From positions 8,770,995 to 8,834,994 of the forward strand of contig CM017569.1 in NCBI GenBank assembly GCA_007844125.1: a stretch of DNA of 64,000 nucleotides, in the 5' to 3' direction. Within the stretch, counting starts at the first letter, position 1. Every line of letters begins with the position of its first letter. The notes under the pieces were generated by a model. It was not told where the DNA came from. It searched no databases and saw only the letters and a program-made list of their open reading frames with translations. Shown one piece after another: positions 11,655 through 23,300 of the stretch. A program made the translations under genes and the position numbers. The stretch is from Sinonovacula constricta. Taxonomy: Eukaryota; Mollusca; Bivalvia; Cardiida; Solecurtidae.

Positions 11655-11758
11655 GACTAAGGTATGGGTTTATACAAAAATGATGCCCATATTCCCTAAA
11701 GCAGTGGTCCGATACTGTTATATATATTTTATATAGGGAAAATGTCGGATACAACAGT
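11655..11758 (+). mobile_element. Diverged copy of the 6458-6941 MITE right end
   Basis: Shared blocks with 6845-6941 include GGTTTATAC/GTTTATGC, ATGCCC followed by ATTCC, AAAGCAGTGGT and a terminal TGTCGGATAC. The inverted terminus has decayed (ACAACAGTT instead of CACCTT). No left terminus was found; it is probably interrupted by the adjacent SINE-like repeat. Confidence 0.45.
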
Positions 11759-11814
11759 TAGTAGGCTTTCTTAATAATGAAACACATGCAGTTTCTCAGA
11801 TGTAGTTAAAGTAA

Positions 11815-11905
11815 ACATGGGTGGAGACAAAGCATGTCCCAAACTGGGATCGAACCTAGGACGTTTAGCTTGCAGTAGTTAAAAGTCGATAAAGAGTCAC
11901 ACAGG
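11815..11905 (-). mobile_element. tRNA-like SINE fragment
   Basis: On the minus strand the sequence carries GGTTCGATCCCAG, a perfect box B, in a tRNA-like context (TGCAAGCTAAACG upstream). A complete cloverleaf is not evident. A SINE fragment is more likely than a tRNA gene. Confidence 0.4.
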
Positions 11906-13587
11906 CTTAAAATGATGAATTTAAGTTACACCTGGATATTGTTATTTCATTAGGAAGCAGAAGTTGAATTCCCTGAAATGTCTAGATGGTTAGCCGGACC
12001 ACTTGCCTGCAAAATCCACATGTCCTCCACAACTTTTAAAACTATTTCTGTGGATTTTAATTACCAAATTTACTTAATCACAAGTCACTTACATAAGTTG
12101 GTTTTCTTCCCCAATACCCAAGGTTTGACCCATACATTATTTGCACTATCATGTCATCAAGTACTTTGCGCAAATTGCAAGAAATACAATGTCGCAGAAT
12201 ATGCCACGTCAAATTAACCAAATAGCACAAATTTGTCACTCACTAAGAATAGGCTATAGAGCTTAGTAATAGGAACATCTCTGCTATATCAGTTTTGGTG
12301 GTTCAAGAAAGACTGAGATGTTAGGCATAGGGTTTTAAGAACATGATGGCATGCTTAAACTCCTAGTTTTTGAACATCTCACAGGATTGGTAACTGTTCA
12401 AACACAAACTGATTTAGAAGACCATTTTGAAGTGTACATCTTTGATAGCATTAGTAATTAGTAAAATTTCTGCAATGTAGAAATACCATCTGGTGAAAAT
12501 ATGGTGATAAAAGCTTTTCCTTACTAAATGAATATCATTGGATTCTTAATATTTTGTGCTCTATTTACCCAATTTTTCAGTTTTAGCAAAAATAAAAAAT
12601 TGCGGTAGCTGACAAATTGTCATCTGTTTTGGAAGTTGATGTCAAACTTGTGTGTTTGGATTTAATTCATACACCGAATAAGTTATAGAAAGTATATTAG
12701 AGTTGAATTTGTTATACACTAATGTTGAATCAGGCTTTTTGCAGAAAATTAGTTAAGCCATTCACAAAGCCGTCATTGCTTATTGATTCAGAAAATCATT
12801 GGCAACATCGTTTTTAATAAATTTGTCAAATTGAAGTTAACAAAGGTTTTCACATCAGTTGAAACTGAAGCAATATTTTTAATAGCCTGATACAGTGTGT
12901 TATGACAATCCAAGTAGAAACATACTTTTAAAGGCATATATTTTTTATCTTTGAACAATTGAAGCTGATAGATAATTCTAGATTGAATAATAAAATTCTC
13001 CTTGTAATGCATATCAAAATGCAATTGAAATACCCTGTCATTATAATTATATAACTATTGCAGGATCCAGTTACACACAGTCAAAACTTATATGGGTAAA
13101 ACATTTTCCGGCTTTCTTGCACTAATCCCATTGTGTTTTTAGGACTTGAATTTAAGCATTTTTTACACTGCATTTTTTCTACTTTTAAATGGCAAGAGAT
13201 ATTCTTCTAAGATTAAAAAATTGTGTGTGTTTTCATTAGAATCTTTCCCACTGTACATTATATGATAATTTAAAATAACATTAGGATGATGTAAATGATT
13301 AATGTTTGAAGCTGGAACCAGTCATTACAATATATATTAAAATATTTAGTGGTCATTTTTTGTTGTTGCTTTCTGTTAGCAAAGATAATATTGCTTTTAA
13401 CTTGTTTCAGTGTGCAGACTCTGGACTTGATAGAATGCATGGTTGCAAGTCAGTGATTTAGTGGGCCCTTTGGCACAAGACAGAAAAGGCAGTATGGCCT
13501 TTAGCTACCAACAGGATCTGGATGATAATAGGTATGGTTCTCTTATTATGTTTGGCCATTGCATTCAGGTATCACCTGGCAGATACA

Positions 13588-13740
13588 CTAGGGGACAGCA
13601 TTACGCCTGCCTCGTTGGTGTCAGTATAATGGACCGGTCAAGTTCATTTTCTGGGCACTTCATAAGTGCCCCTGTGCTATAATGATACAAATGTTGCTGC
13701 ACAGTATCGGTAAAAATGCCGACAAATCCCAATCCCTACT
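13588..13740 (+). mobile_element. Second copy of the 11.4-kb SINE-like repeat
   Basis: It matches the 3' part of 11311-11560 through GGGGACAGCATTACGCCTG, TATAATGGACCG, CATAAGTGCCCCTGTGC and AAATCCCAATCCC. The box B of the other copy has decayed here. Confidence 0.6.
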
Positions 13741-14369
13741 TCACTATGGGAAATTTGCAGGTTTCTGCTTTGACCCTTTTATAAAACAAAGCAAAAAAAT
13801 ATACAGGAGCGTCGACCAGTCATGCTGTCTTCAGAAATCTGTTAATTGGTAAACAGTGACTGTAATTTTCACACGTTGCAGGATGCATCTTGTCTCAGCT
13901 ACATGTACATCATGTAGATCGGGGAGGCATGACATTAATTTCTTTGATCTACATCACCAAGTCTGGCATGAAAGTACATTATATATCAGAGAACAGTGCA
14001 CTGTCCTTGTGTGCATGCCACCGATCAATAATTTCGTGGAGAAATATCATTGGCAGCTGCTTTTAAAAACACATTGTTCACACCCTCACTGTCAAACTGC
14101 TCCGATCAATGTCACCTTGACAACAGCTAATCTTAGATTCAGTCAACTTGACCTGTGTAATGAGGCAAGTCTACACAGAAACACCAAGTAAATAAGATTT
14201 ATTGCCTTCAGACTACCAGTGGCTTTGCTAAGATGATGAAAAAAATCATGATTAAAATCTTGGTCAGGCAGCTTTAATTTCTGGAAGTTTGCCTGTCTGG
14301 GCAACCACACTCAAAAGTTCATGTTCATTAATGTTGAACACTGCTGTACTAAATTGATTCAGAACAAAC

Positions 14370-17300
14370 AAACATACTGTTTAACTCTGTTGCTCCAGAC
14401 CAAATAAACATATTGTTTAACTCTGTTGCTCCAGACCAAACATTTTGTTTAACTCTGTTGCTCCAGACCAAACATTTTGTTTAACTCTGTTGCTCCAGAC
14501 CAAACAAACATACCGTTTAACTCTGTTGCTCCAGACCAAACAAACATACTGTTTTACTCTGTTGCTCCAGACCAAACAAACATATTGTTTAACTCTGTTG
14601 CTCCAGACCAAACAAACATATTGTTTAACTGTTGTTCCAGACCAAACAAACATACTGTTTAACTCTGTTGCTCCAGACCAAACAAACATATTGTTTAACT
14701 CTGTTGCTCCAGACCAAATAAACATACTGTTTAACTCTGTTGCTCCAGACCAAACAAACATATTGTTTAACTCTGCTCCAGACCAAACAAACATACTGTT
14801 TAACTCTGTTGCTCCAGACCAAACAAACATATTGTTTAACTCTGTTGCTCCAGACCAAATAAACATACTGTTTAACTCTGTTGCTCCAGACCAAACAAAC
14901 ATATTGTTTAACTCTGTTGCTCCAGACCAAACAAACATATTGTTTAACTCTGTTGCTCCAGACAAAACAAACATCCTGTTTAACTCTGTTGCTCCAGACC
15001 AAACATATTGTTTAACTCTGTTGCTCCAGACCAAACATATTGTTTAACTCTGTGGCTCCAGACCAAACATATTGTTTAACTCTGTTGCTCCAGACCAAAC
15101 AAACATATTGTTTAACTCTGTTGCTCCAGACCAAACAAACATACTGTTTAACTCTGTTGCTCCAGACCAAACATATTGTTTAACTCTGTTGCTCCAGACC
15201 AAATAAACATACTGTTTAACTCTTTTGCTCCAGACCAAACAAACATATTGTTTAACTCTGTTGCTCCAGACCAAACAAACATATTGTTTAACTCTGTTGC
15301 TTCAGACCAAACAAACATATTGTTTAACTCTGTTGCTCCAGACCAAACATATTGTATAACTCTGTTGCTCCAGACCAAATAAACATACTGTTTAACTCTG
15401 TTGCTCCAGACCAAACAAACATATTGTTTAACTCTGTTGCTCCAGACCAAACAACATATTGTTTAACTCTGTTGCTCCAGACCAAATAAACATATTGTTT
15501 AACTCTGTTGCTCCAGACCAAATAAACATACTGTTTAACTCTGTTGCTCCAGACCAAATAAACATACTGTTTAACTCTGTTGCTCCAGACCAAACAAACA
15601 TACTGTTTAACTCTGTTGCTCCAGACCAAACAAACATATTGTTTAACTCTGTTGCTCCAGACCAAACAAACATATTGTTTAACTCTGTTGCTCCAGACCA
15701 AATAAACATATTGTTTAACTGTTGCCCCAGACCAAATAAACATACTGTTTAACTCTGTTGCTCCAGACCAAACAAACATATTGTTTAACTCTGTTGCTCC
15801 AGACCAAACAAACATATTGTTTAACTCTGTTGCTCCAGACCAAACAAACATATTGTTTAACTCTGTTGCTCCAGACCAAACATATTGTTTAACTCTGTTG
15901 CTCCAGACCAAACATATTGTTTAACTCTGTTGCTCCAGACCAAACATATTGTTTAACTCTGTTGCTCCAGACCAAATAAACATACTGTTTAACTCTGTTG
16001 CTCCAGACCAAACAAACATATTGTTTAACTCTGTTGCTCCAGACCAAATAAACATATTGTTTAACTCTGTTGCTCCAGACCAAACAAACATATTGTTTAA
16101 CTCTGTTGCTCCAGACCAAACATACTGTTTAACTCTGTTGCTCCAGACCAAATAAACATACTGTTTAACTCTGTTGCTCCAGACCAAACAAACATATTGT
16201 TTAACTCTGTTGCTCCAGACCAAACATATTGTTTAACTCTGTTGCTCCAGACCAAACATATTGTTTAACTCTGTTGCTCCAGACCAAACATATTGTTTAA
16301 CTCTGTTGCTCCAGACCAAACATACTGTTTAACTCTGTTGCTCCAGACCAAACATATTGTTTAACTCTGTTGCTCCAGACCAAATAAACATATTGTTTAA
16401 CTCTGTTGCTCCAGACCAAACAAACATATTGTTTAACTCTGTTGCTCCAGACCAAACATACTGTTTAACTCTGTTGCTCCAGACCAAATAAACATACTGT
16501 TTAACTCTGTTGCTCCAGACCAAAAAAAAAAATATTGTTTAACTCTGTTGCTCCAGACCAAACAAACTTATTGTTTAACTCTGTTGCTCCAGACCAAACA
16601 TATTGTTTAACTCTGTTGCTCCAGACCAAACATATTGTTTAACTCTGTTGCTCCAGACCAAACATATTGTTTAACTCTGTTGCTCCAGACCAAATAAACA
16701 TACTGTTTAACTCTGTTGCTCCAGACCAAATAAACATACTGTTTAACTCTGTTGCTCCAGACCAAACAAACATATTGTTTAACTCTGTTGCTCCAGACCA
16801 AACATATTGTTTAACTCTGTTGCTCCAGACCAAACATATTGTTTAACTCTGTTGCTCCAGACCAAACATATTGTTTAACTCTGTTGCTCCAGACCAAACA
16901 TACTGTTTAACTCTGTTGCTCCAGACCAAACATATTGTTTAACTCTGTTGCTCCAGACCAAATAAACATACTGTTTAACTCTGTTGCTCCAGACCAAACA
17001 TACTGTTTAACTCTGTTGCTCCAGACCAAACATATTGTTTAACTCTGTTGCTCCAGACCAAATAAACATACTGTTTAACTCTGTTGCTCCAGACCAAACA
17101 AATATATTGTTTAACTCTGTTGCTCCAGACCAAACAAACAAATTGTTTAACTCTGTTGCCCCAGACCAAACAAACATATTGTTTGACTCTGTTGCTCCAG
17201 ACCAAACAAACATATTGTTTAGCTCTGCTCCAGACCAAACAAACATATTGTTTAACTCTGTTGCTCCAGACCAAACAAACGTATTGTTTAACTCTGTTGC

Positions 17301-19890
17301 TCCAGACCAAACAAACATATTGTTTAACTCTGTTGCTCCAGACCAAACAAACATATTGTTTAACTCTGTTGCTCCAGACCAAACATATTGTTTAACTCTG
17401 TTGCTCCAGACCAAACATATTGTTTAACTCTGTTGCTCCAGACCAAACAAACATATTGTTTAACTCTGTTGCTCCAGACCAAACAAACACTCTGTTTAAC
17501 TCTGTTGCTCCAGACCAAACAAACATATTGTTTAACTCTGCTCCAGACCAAACAAACATATTGTTTAACTCTGCTTCAGACCAAACAAACATATTGTTTA
17601 TCTCTGTTGCTCCAGACCAAACAAACATATTGTTTAACTCTGCTTCAGACCAAACAAACATACTGTTTAACTCTGCTTCAGACCAAACAAACATATTGTT
17701 TATCTCTGTTGCTCCTGACCAAACAAACACTCTGTTTAACTCTGTTGCTCCAGACCAAACAAACATATTGTTTAACTCTGCTTCAGACCAAACAAACATA
17801 CTGTTTAACTCTGCTCCAGACCAAACAAACATATTGTTTATCTCTGTTGCTCCTGACCAAACAAACACTCTGTTTAACTCTGTTGCTCCAGACCAAACAA
17901 ACATATTGTTTAACTCTGCTTCAGACCAAACAAACATATTGTTTAACTCTGCTCCAGACCAAACAAACATACTGTTTAACTCTGCTTCAGACCAAACAAA
18001 CATATTGTTTATCTCTGTTGCTCCTGACCAAACAAACACTCTGTTTAACTCTGTTGCTCCAGACCAAACAAACATATTGTTTAACTCTGCTTCAGACCAA
18101 ACAAACATATTGTTTAACTCTGTTGCTCCAGACCAAACAAACATACTGTTTAACTCTGCTTCAGACCAAACAAACATACTGTTTAACTCTGCTTCAGACC
18201 AAACAAACATATTGTTTATCTCTGTTGCTCCAGACCAAACAAACACTCTGTTCAACTCTGTTGCTCCAGACCAAACAAACATATTGTTTAACTCTGCTCC
18301 AGACCAAACAAACATACTGTTTAACTCTGCTTCAGACCAAACAAACATATTGTTTATCTCTGTTGCTCCTGACCAAACAAACACTCTGTTTAACTCTGTT
18401 GCTCCAGACCAAACAAACATATTGTTTAACTCTGCTTCAGACCAAACAAACATACTGTTTAACTCTGCTCCAGACCAAACAAACATATTGTTTATCTCTG
18501 TTGCTCCTGACCAAACAAACACTCTGTTTAACTCTGTTGCTCCAGACCAAACAAACATATTGTTTAACTCTGCTTCAGACCAAACAAACATATTGTTTAA
18601 CTCTGCTCCAGACCAAACAAACATACTGTTTAACTCTGCTTCAGACCAAACAAACATATTGTTTATCTCTGTTGCTCCTGACCAAACAAACACTCTGTTT
18701 AACTCTGTTGCTCCAGACCAAACAAACATATTGTTTAACTCTGCTTCAGACCAAACAAACATATTGTTTAACTCTGTTGCTCCAGACCAAACAAACATAC
18801 TGTTTAACTCTGCTTCAGACCAAACAAACATACTGTTTAACTCTGCTTCAGACCAAACAAACATATTGTTTATCTCTGTTGCTCCAGACCAAACAAACAC
18901 TCTGTTTAACTCTGTTGCTCCAGACCAAACAAACATATTGTTTAACTCTGCTCCTGACCAAACAAACACTCTGTTTAACTCTGTTGCTCCAGACCAAACA
19001 AACATATTGTTTAACTCTGCTTCAGACCAAACAAACATATTGTTTAACTCTGTTGCTTCAGACCAAACAAACATACTGTTTAACTCTGCTTCAGACCAAA
19101 CAAACATATTGTTTATCTCTGTTGCTCCAGACCAAACAAACACTCTGTTTAACTCTGTTGCTCCAGACCAAACAAACATACTGTTTAACTCTGCTTCAGA
19201 CCAAACAAACATATTGTTTATCTCTGTTGCTCCAGACCAAACAAACACTCTGTTTAACTCTGTTGCTCCAGACCAAACAAACATATTGTTTAACTCTGCT
19301 CCAGACCAAACAAACATATTGTTTAACTCTGCTTCAGACCAAACAAACATATTGTTTATCTCTGTTGCTCCAGACCAAACAAACATATTGTTTAACTCTG
19401 TTGCTCCAGACCAAACAAACATATTGTTTAACTCTGCTCCAGACCAAACAAACATATTGTTTAACTCTGTTGCTCCAGACCAAACAAACATATTGTTTAA
19501 CTCTGCTCCAGACCAAACAAACATATTGTTTAACTCTGCTTCAGACCAAACAAACATATTGTTTAACTCTGCTTCAGACCAAACAAACATATTGTTTAAC
19601 TCTGCTTCAGACCAAACAAACATATTGTTTAACTCTGCTTCAGACCAAACAAACATATTGTTTATCTCTGTTGCTCCTGACCAAACAAACATATTGTTTA
19701 TCTCTGCTCCAGACCTACTGTTTAATTGTGTTTTTCCAGACCAAACATACTGTTTAGCTGTGTTGTTTCATACCAAATATACTGTTTAGCTGTGTTGTTT
19801 CATATCAAACATACTGTTTAATTGTGTTATTCCAGACCTAACATACTGTTAAGCTGTGTTGTTTCATACCAAACATACTGTTTAACTGTG
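14370..19890. repeat. Intron 1 minisatellite of 36/33/32-bp units
   Basis: About 155-160 tandem units (array length divided by mean unit) fill the 3' half of MARCHF5 intron 1. The 36-bp unit includes TGTTTAACTCTG and CTCCAGACCAAACAAAC. Variants are 32 bp (one AAAC missing) and 33 bp (TTG missing, CTCTGCTCCAG or CTCTGCTTCAG). From 14370 to about 17480 the array mixes 36- and 32-bp units; from about 17480 to 19700 it is almost wholly 36 and 33 bp. Outer copies are degenerate, especially 19710-19890, where GTGTTGTTTCATACCAAA variants lead into the exon 2 acceptor. Each unit contains AAACATATTGTTT, a small 5-bp inverted repeat. In the unit, CTCCAG sits where the true acceptor's TTTCAG sits. Confidence 0.97.
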
Positions 19891-19899
19891 TTTTTTCAG

Positions 19900-20105
19900 A
19901 AGATCCTGCTGGGTGTGTTTTGCCACTGATGAAGATGATCGTGATGCATTGTGGGTGAAGCCATGTCGGTGTCGTGGCACAACAATGTGGGTCCATCGCA
20001 ACTGCCTGCAGAGATGGATAGATGAAAAACAAAAGGGCAACAGCACCACCAAGGTGGCCTGTCCCCAATGCAATACAGAATACATCATCATCTTTCCCAA
20101 ACTAG
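19900..20105 (+). CDS. MARCHF5: MARCHF5 exon 2: RING-CH zinc finger
   Basis: This exon encodes the E2-binding RING-CH (RINGv) domain of MARCHF5/MITOL, an E3 ubiquitin ligase of the mitochondrial outer membrane that acts on fission and fusion factors. The acceptor is TTTTTTCAG ending at 19899, and the donor is GTGTGT at 20106. All C4HC3 zinc ligands are present: CWVC (codons at 19907 and 19916), CRC (19964 and 19970), H (19994) and C (20003) in VHRNC, and CPQC (20060 and 20069). LQRWIDEKQKGNST and FPKLG are MARCHF5 signatures. The exon has one leading base, 68 codons and a trailing G that pairs with exon 3's GT to make Gly. Human MARCHF5 is split at the same points. Its acceptor is contiguous with the upstream repeat array. 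Confidence 0.97.
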
Positions 20106-20399
20106 GTGTGTATGACACAATGTGTAATTAGAACACTCTCCTGTAAAGACATTATTTTCTCTTAACATCCAGGTAGTTATTTCATCCAAAGTTGCGAGGA
20201 CAAGTTTTTCATCTTATATCAACACCATTTTCTTAATATCTACATTATCTGTCATAACTTAAGGGCCTACAACTGATTCTTAATGTAAAGTTCTATTCTG
20301 AATGTAAAGTTCTATCTGTTAAAAGAAATAACCCTCATTCAGGCAGATATAAAAAAATAAAAACTCAAAATAATAAGCTAAGTGCATAGATAAGCTTGA
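20106..20399 (+). other. Start of MARCHF5 intron 2, unique sequence
   Basis: About 290 bp of AT-rich unique sequence lies between the exon 2 donor and the degenerate first copies of the 49-bp array. A short direct repeat of AATGTAAAGTTCTAT occurs near 20281 and 20299. No other feature is seen. Confidence 0.6.
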
Positions 20400-23300
20400 T
20401 TCTTCAACTAGCAACAACTTGATGTTGTCTCTGCAGTCTTCATCTTTGAAGCTAGCATCAGATTGGTTTTATTCTTAGATACCTCTTACATCTTCTTTTA
20501 TTAGCATCAGCTTAATGGCTTCCTCAAATATCTTCTTTTGAGTCTTCCATTAGCAATGGCTTGATGTTTTCTTTAAATACCTTTTCTATAGTTAGCACAG
20601 CTTGATGTCTTCCTCACATACCGTCTGTAGAGTCTTCTATAAACAACAGCTTGATGTCTTCCTCACATACCGTCTGTAGAGACTTCTATTAACAGCAGCT
20701 TGATGTCTTCCTCACATACCGTCTGTAGAGTCTTCTATTAACAACAGCTTGATGTCTTCCTCACATACCGTCTGTAGAGACTTCTATTAACAGCAGCTTG
20801 ATATCTTCCTCACATACCGTCTGTAGAGACTTCTATTAACAGCAGCTTGATGTCTTCCTCACATACCGTCTGTAGAGTCTTCTATTAGCAACAGCTTGAT
20901 ATCTTCCTCAAATACCGTCTGTAGAGACTTCTATTAACAACAGCTTGATGTCTTCCTCACATACCGTCTGTAGAGTCTTCTATTAACAACAGCTTGATGT
21001 CTTCCTCACATACCGTCTGTAGAGTCTTCTATTAGCAACAGCTTGATGTCTTCCTCACATACTGTCTGTAGAGACTTATATTAACAGCAGCTTGATATCT
21101 TCCTCACATACCGTCTGTAGAGTCTTCTATTAACAACAGCTTGATGTCTTCCTCACATACCGTCTGTAGAATATTCTATTAACAACAGCTTGATGTCTTC
21201 CTCACATACCGTCTGTTGAGTCTTCTATTAACAACAGCTTGATGTCTTCCTCACATACCGTCTGTAGAGTCTTCTATTAACAACAGCTTGATGTCTTCCT
21301 CACATACCGTCTGTAGAGTCTTCTATTAACAACAGCTTGATGTCTTCCTCACATACCGTCTGTAGAGTCTTCTATTAACAACAGCTTGATGTATTCCTCA
21401 CATACCGTCTGTAGAGTCTTCTATTAGCAACAGCTTGATGTCTTCCTCACATACCGTCTGTAGAGTCTTCTATTAGCAACAGCTTGATGTCTTTCTCACA
21501 TACTGTCTGTAGAGTCTTCTATTAACAACAGCTTAATGTCTTCCTCACATACCGTCAGTAGAGTCTTCTATTAGCAACAGCTTGATGTCTTCCTCACATA
21601 CCGTCTGTTGAGTCTTCTATTAGCAACAGCTTGATGTCTTCCTCACATACCGTCTGTAGAGTCTTCTATTAGTAACAGCTTGATGTCTTCCTCACATACC
21701 GTCTGTAGAGTCTTCTATTAACAACAGCTTGATGTCTTCCTCACATACCGTCTGTAGAGTCTTCTATTAGCAACAGCTTGATGTCTTCCTCACATACTGT
21801 CTGTAGAGTCTTCTATAAACAACAGCTTAATGTCTTCCTCACATACCATCTGTAGAGTCTTCTATTAGCAACAGCTTAATGTCTTCCTCACATACCGTCT
21901 GTAGAGTCTTCTATTAGCAACAGCTTTTTATCTTCCTCACATACCGTCTGTAGAGTCTTCTATTAACAACAGCTTGATGTCTTCCTCACATATCGTCTGT
22001 AGAGTTTTCTATTAACAACAGCTTAATGTCTTCCTCACATACCGTCTGTAGAGTCTTCTATTAGCAACAGCTTGATGTCTTTCTCACATACCGTTTGTAG
22101 AGTATTCTATTAGCAACAGCTTGATGTCTTCCTCACATACCGTCTGTAGAGTCTTCTATTAACAACAGCTTGATGTCTTCCTCAAGTACTGTCTGTAGAG
22201 TCTTCTATTAGCAACAGCTTGATGCCTTCCTCACATACCGTCTGTAGAGTCTTCTATTAACTACAGCTTGATGTCTTCCTCAAATACCGTCTGTAGAGTC
22301 TTCTATTAACTACAGCTTGATGTCTTCCTCACATACCGTCTGTAGAGTCTTCTATTAACAACAGCTTGATGTCTTCCTCAAGTACTGTCTGTAGAGTCTT
22401 CTATTAGCAACAGCTTGATGTCTTCCTCACATACCGTCTGTAGAGTCTTCTATTAGCAACAGCTTGATGCCTTCCTCACATACTGCTGTAGAGTCTTCTA
22501 TTAAGAACAGCTTGATGTCTTCCTCAAATACTGTCTGTAGAGTCTTCTATTAGCAACAGCTTGATGTCTTTCTCACATACTGTCTGTAGAGTCTTCTATT
22601 AGCAACAGCTTAATGTCTTCCTCACATACCATCTGTAGAGTCTTCTATTAGCAACAGCTTGATGCCTTCCTCACATACCGTCTGTAGAGTCTTCTATTAA
22701 CAACAGCTTGATGTCTTCCTCACATACCGTCTGTAGAGTCTTCTATTAGCAACAGCTTGATGCCTTCCTCACATACTGCTGTAGAGTCTTCTATTAAGAA
22801 CAGCTTGATGTCTTCCTCAAATGCTGTCTGTAGAGTCTTCTATTAGCAACAGCTTGATGTCTTTCTCACATACTGTCTGTAGAGTCTTCTATTAGCAACA
22901 GCTTAATGTCTTCCTCACATACCATCTGTAGAGTCTTCTATTAGCAACAGCTTGATGTCTTTCTCACATACCGTCTGTAGAGTCTTCTATTAGCAACAGC
23001 TTGATGCCTTCCTTACATACCGTCTGTAGAGTCTTCTATTAACAACAGCTTGATGTCTTCCTCACATACCGTCTGTAGAGTCTTCTATTAACAACAGCTT
23101 GATGCCTTCCTCACATACCATCTGTAGAGTCTTCTATTAGCAACAACTTGATGTCTTCCTCACATACCGTCTGTAGAGTCTTCTATTAGCAACAGCTTGA
23201 TGCCTTCCTCACATACCGTCTGTAGAGTCTTCTATTAGCAACAGCTTGATGCCTTCCTCACATACTGCTGTAGAGTCTTCTATTAACAACAGCTTGATGT

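Larger units (their letters stand above)
9858..14369 (+). other. MARCHF5 intron 1, proximal non-array part
   Basis: This part of the roughly 10-kb first intron is AT-rich and mostly single copy. It contains a CAA/CA microsatellite (10469-10540), two related SINE-like copies (11311-11560 and 13588-13740), a diverged copy of the MITE end (11655-11758) and a minus-strand tRNA-like SINE fragment (about 11815-11905). The open frames 13443-13682 and 13856-14191 resemble nothing known and are probably chance. Confidence 0.5.

Noticed and set aside
13856..14191. 111-codon plus-strand open frame
   Set aside because: There is no domain or compositional signature, no ordinary start context and no family resemblance; probably chance.
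14417..17551. Many open frames of 60-205 codons on both strands in the 32/36-bp array
   Set aside because: They are frame shadows of one repeat unit, and they end wherever a 32-bp unit shifts the frame.
17388..19789. Two plus-strand open frames of 789 codons read as repeat-protein genes
   Set aside because: They lie in an intron, the apparent first codon is TTG, the repeat unit contains no plus-strand ATG, and the frame is open only because unit lengths are divisible by three.
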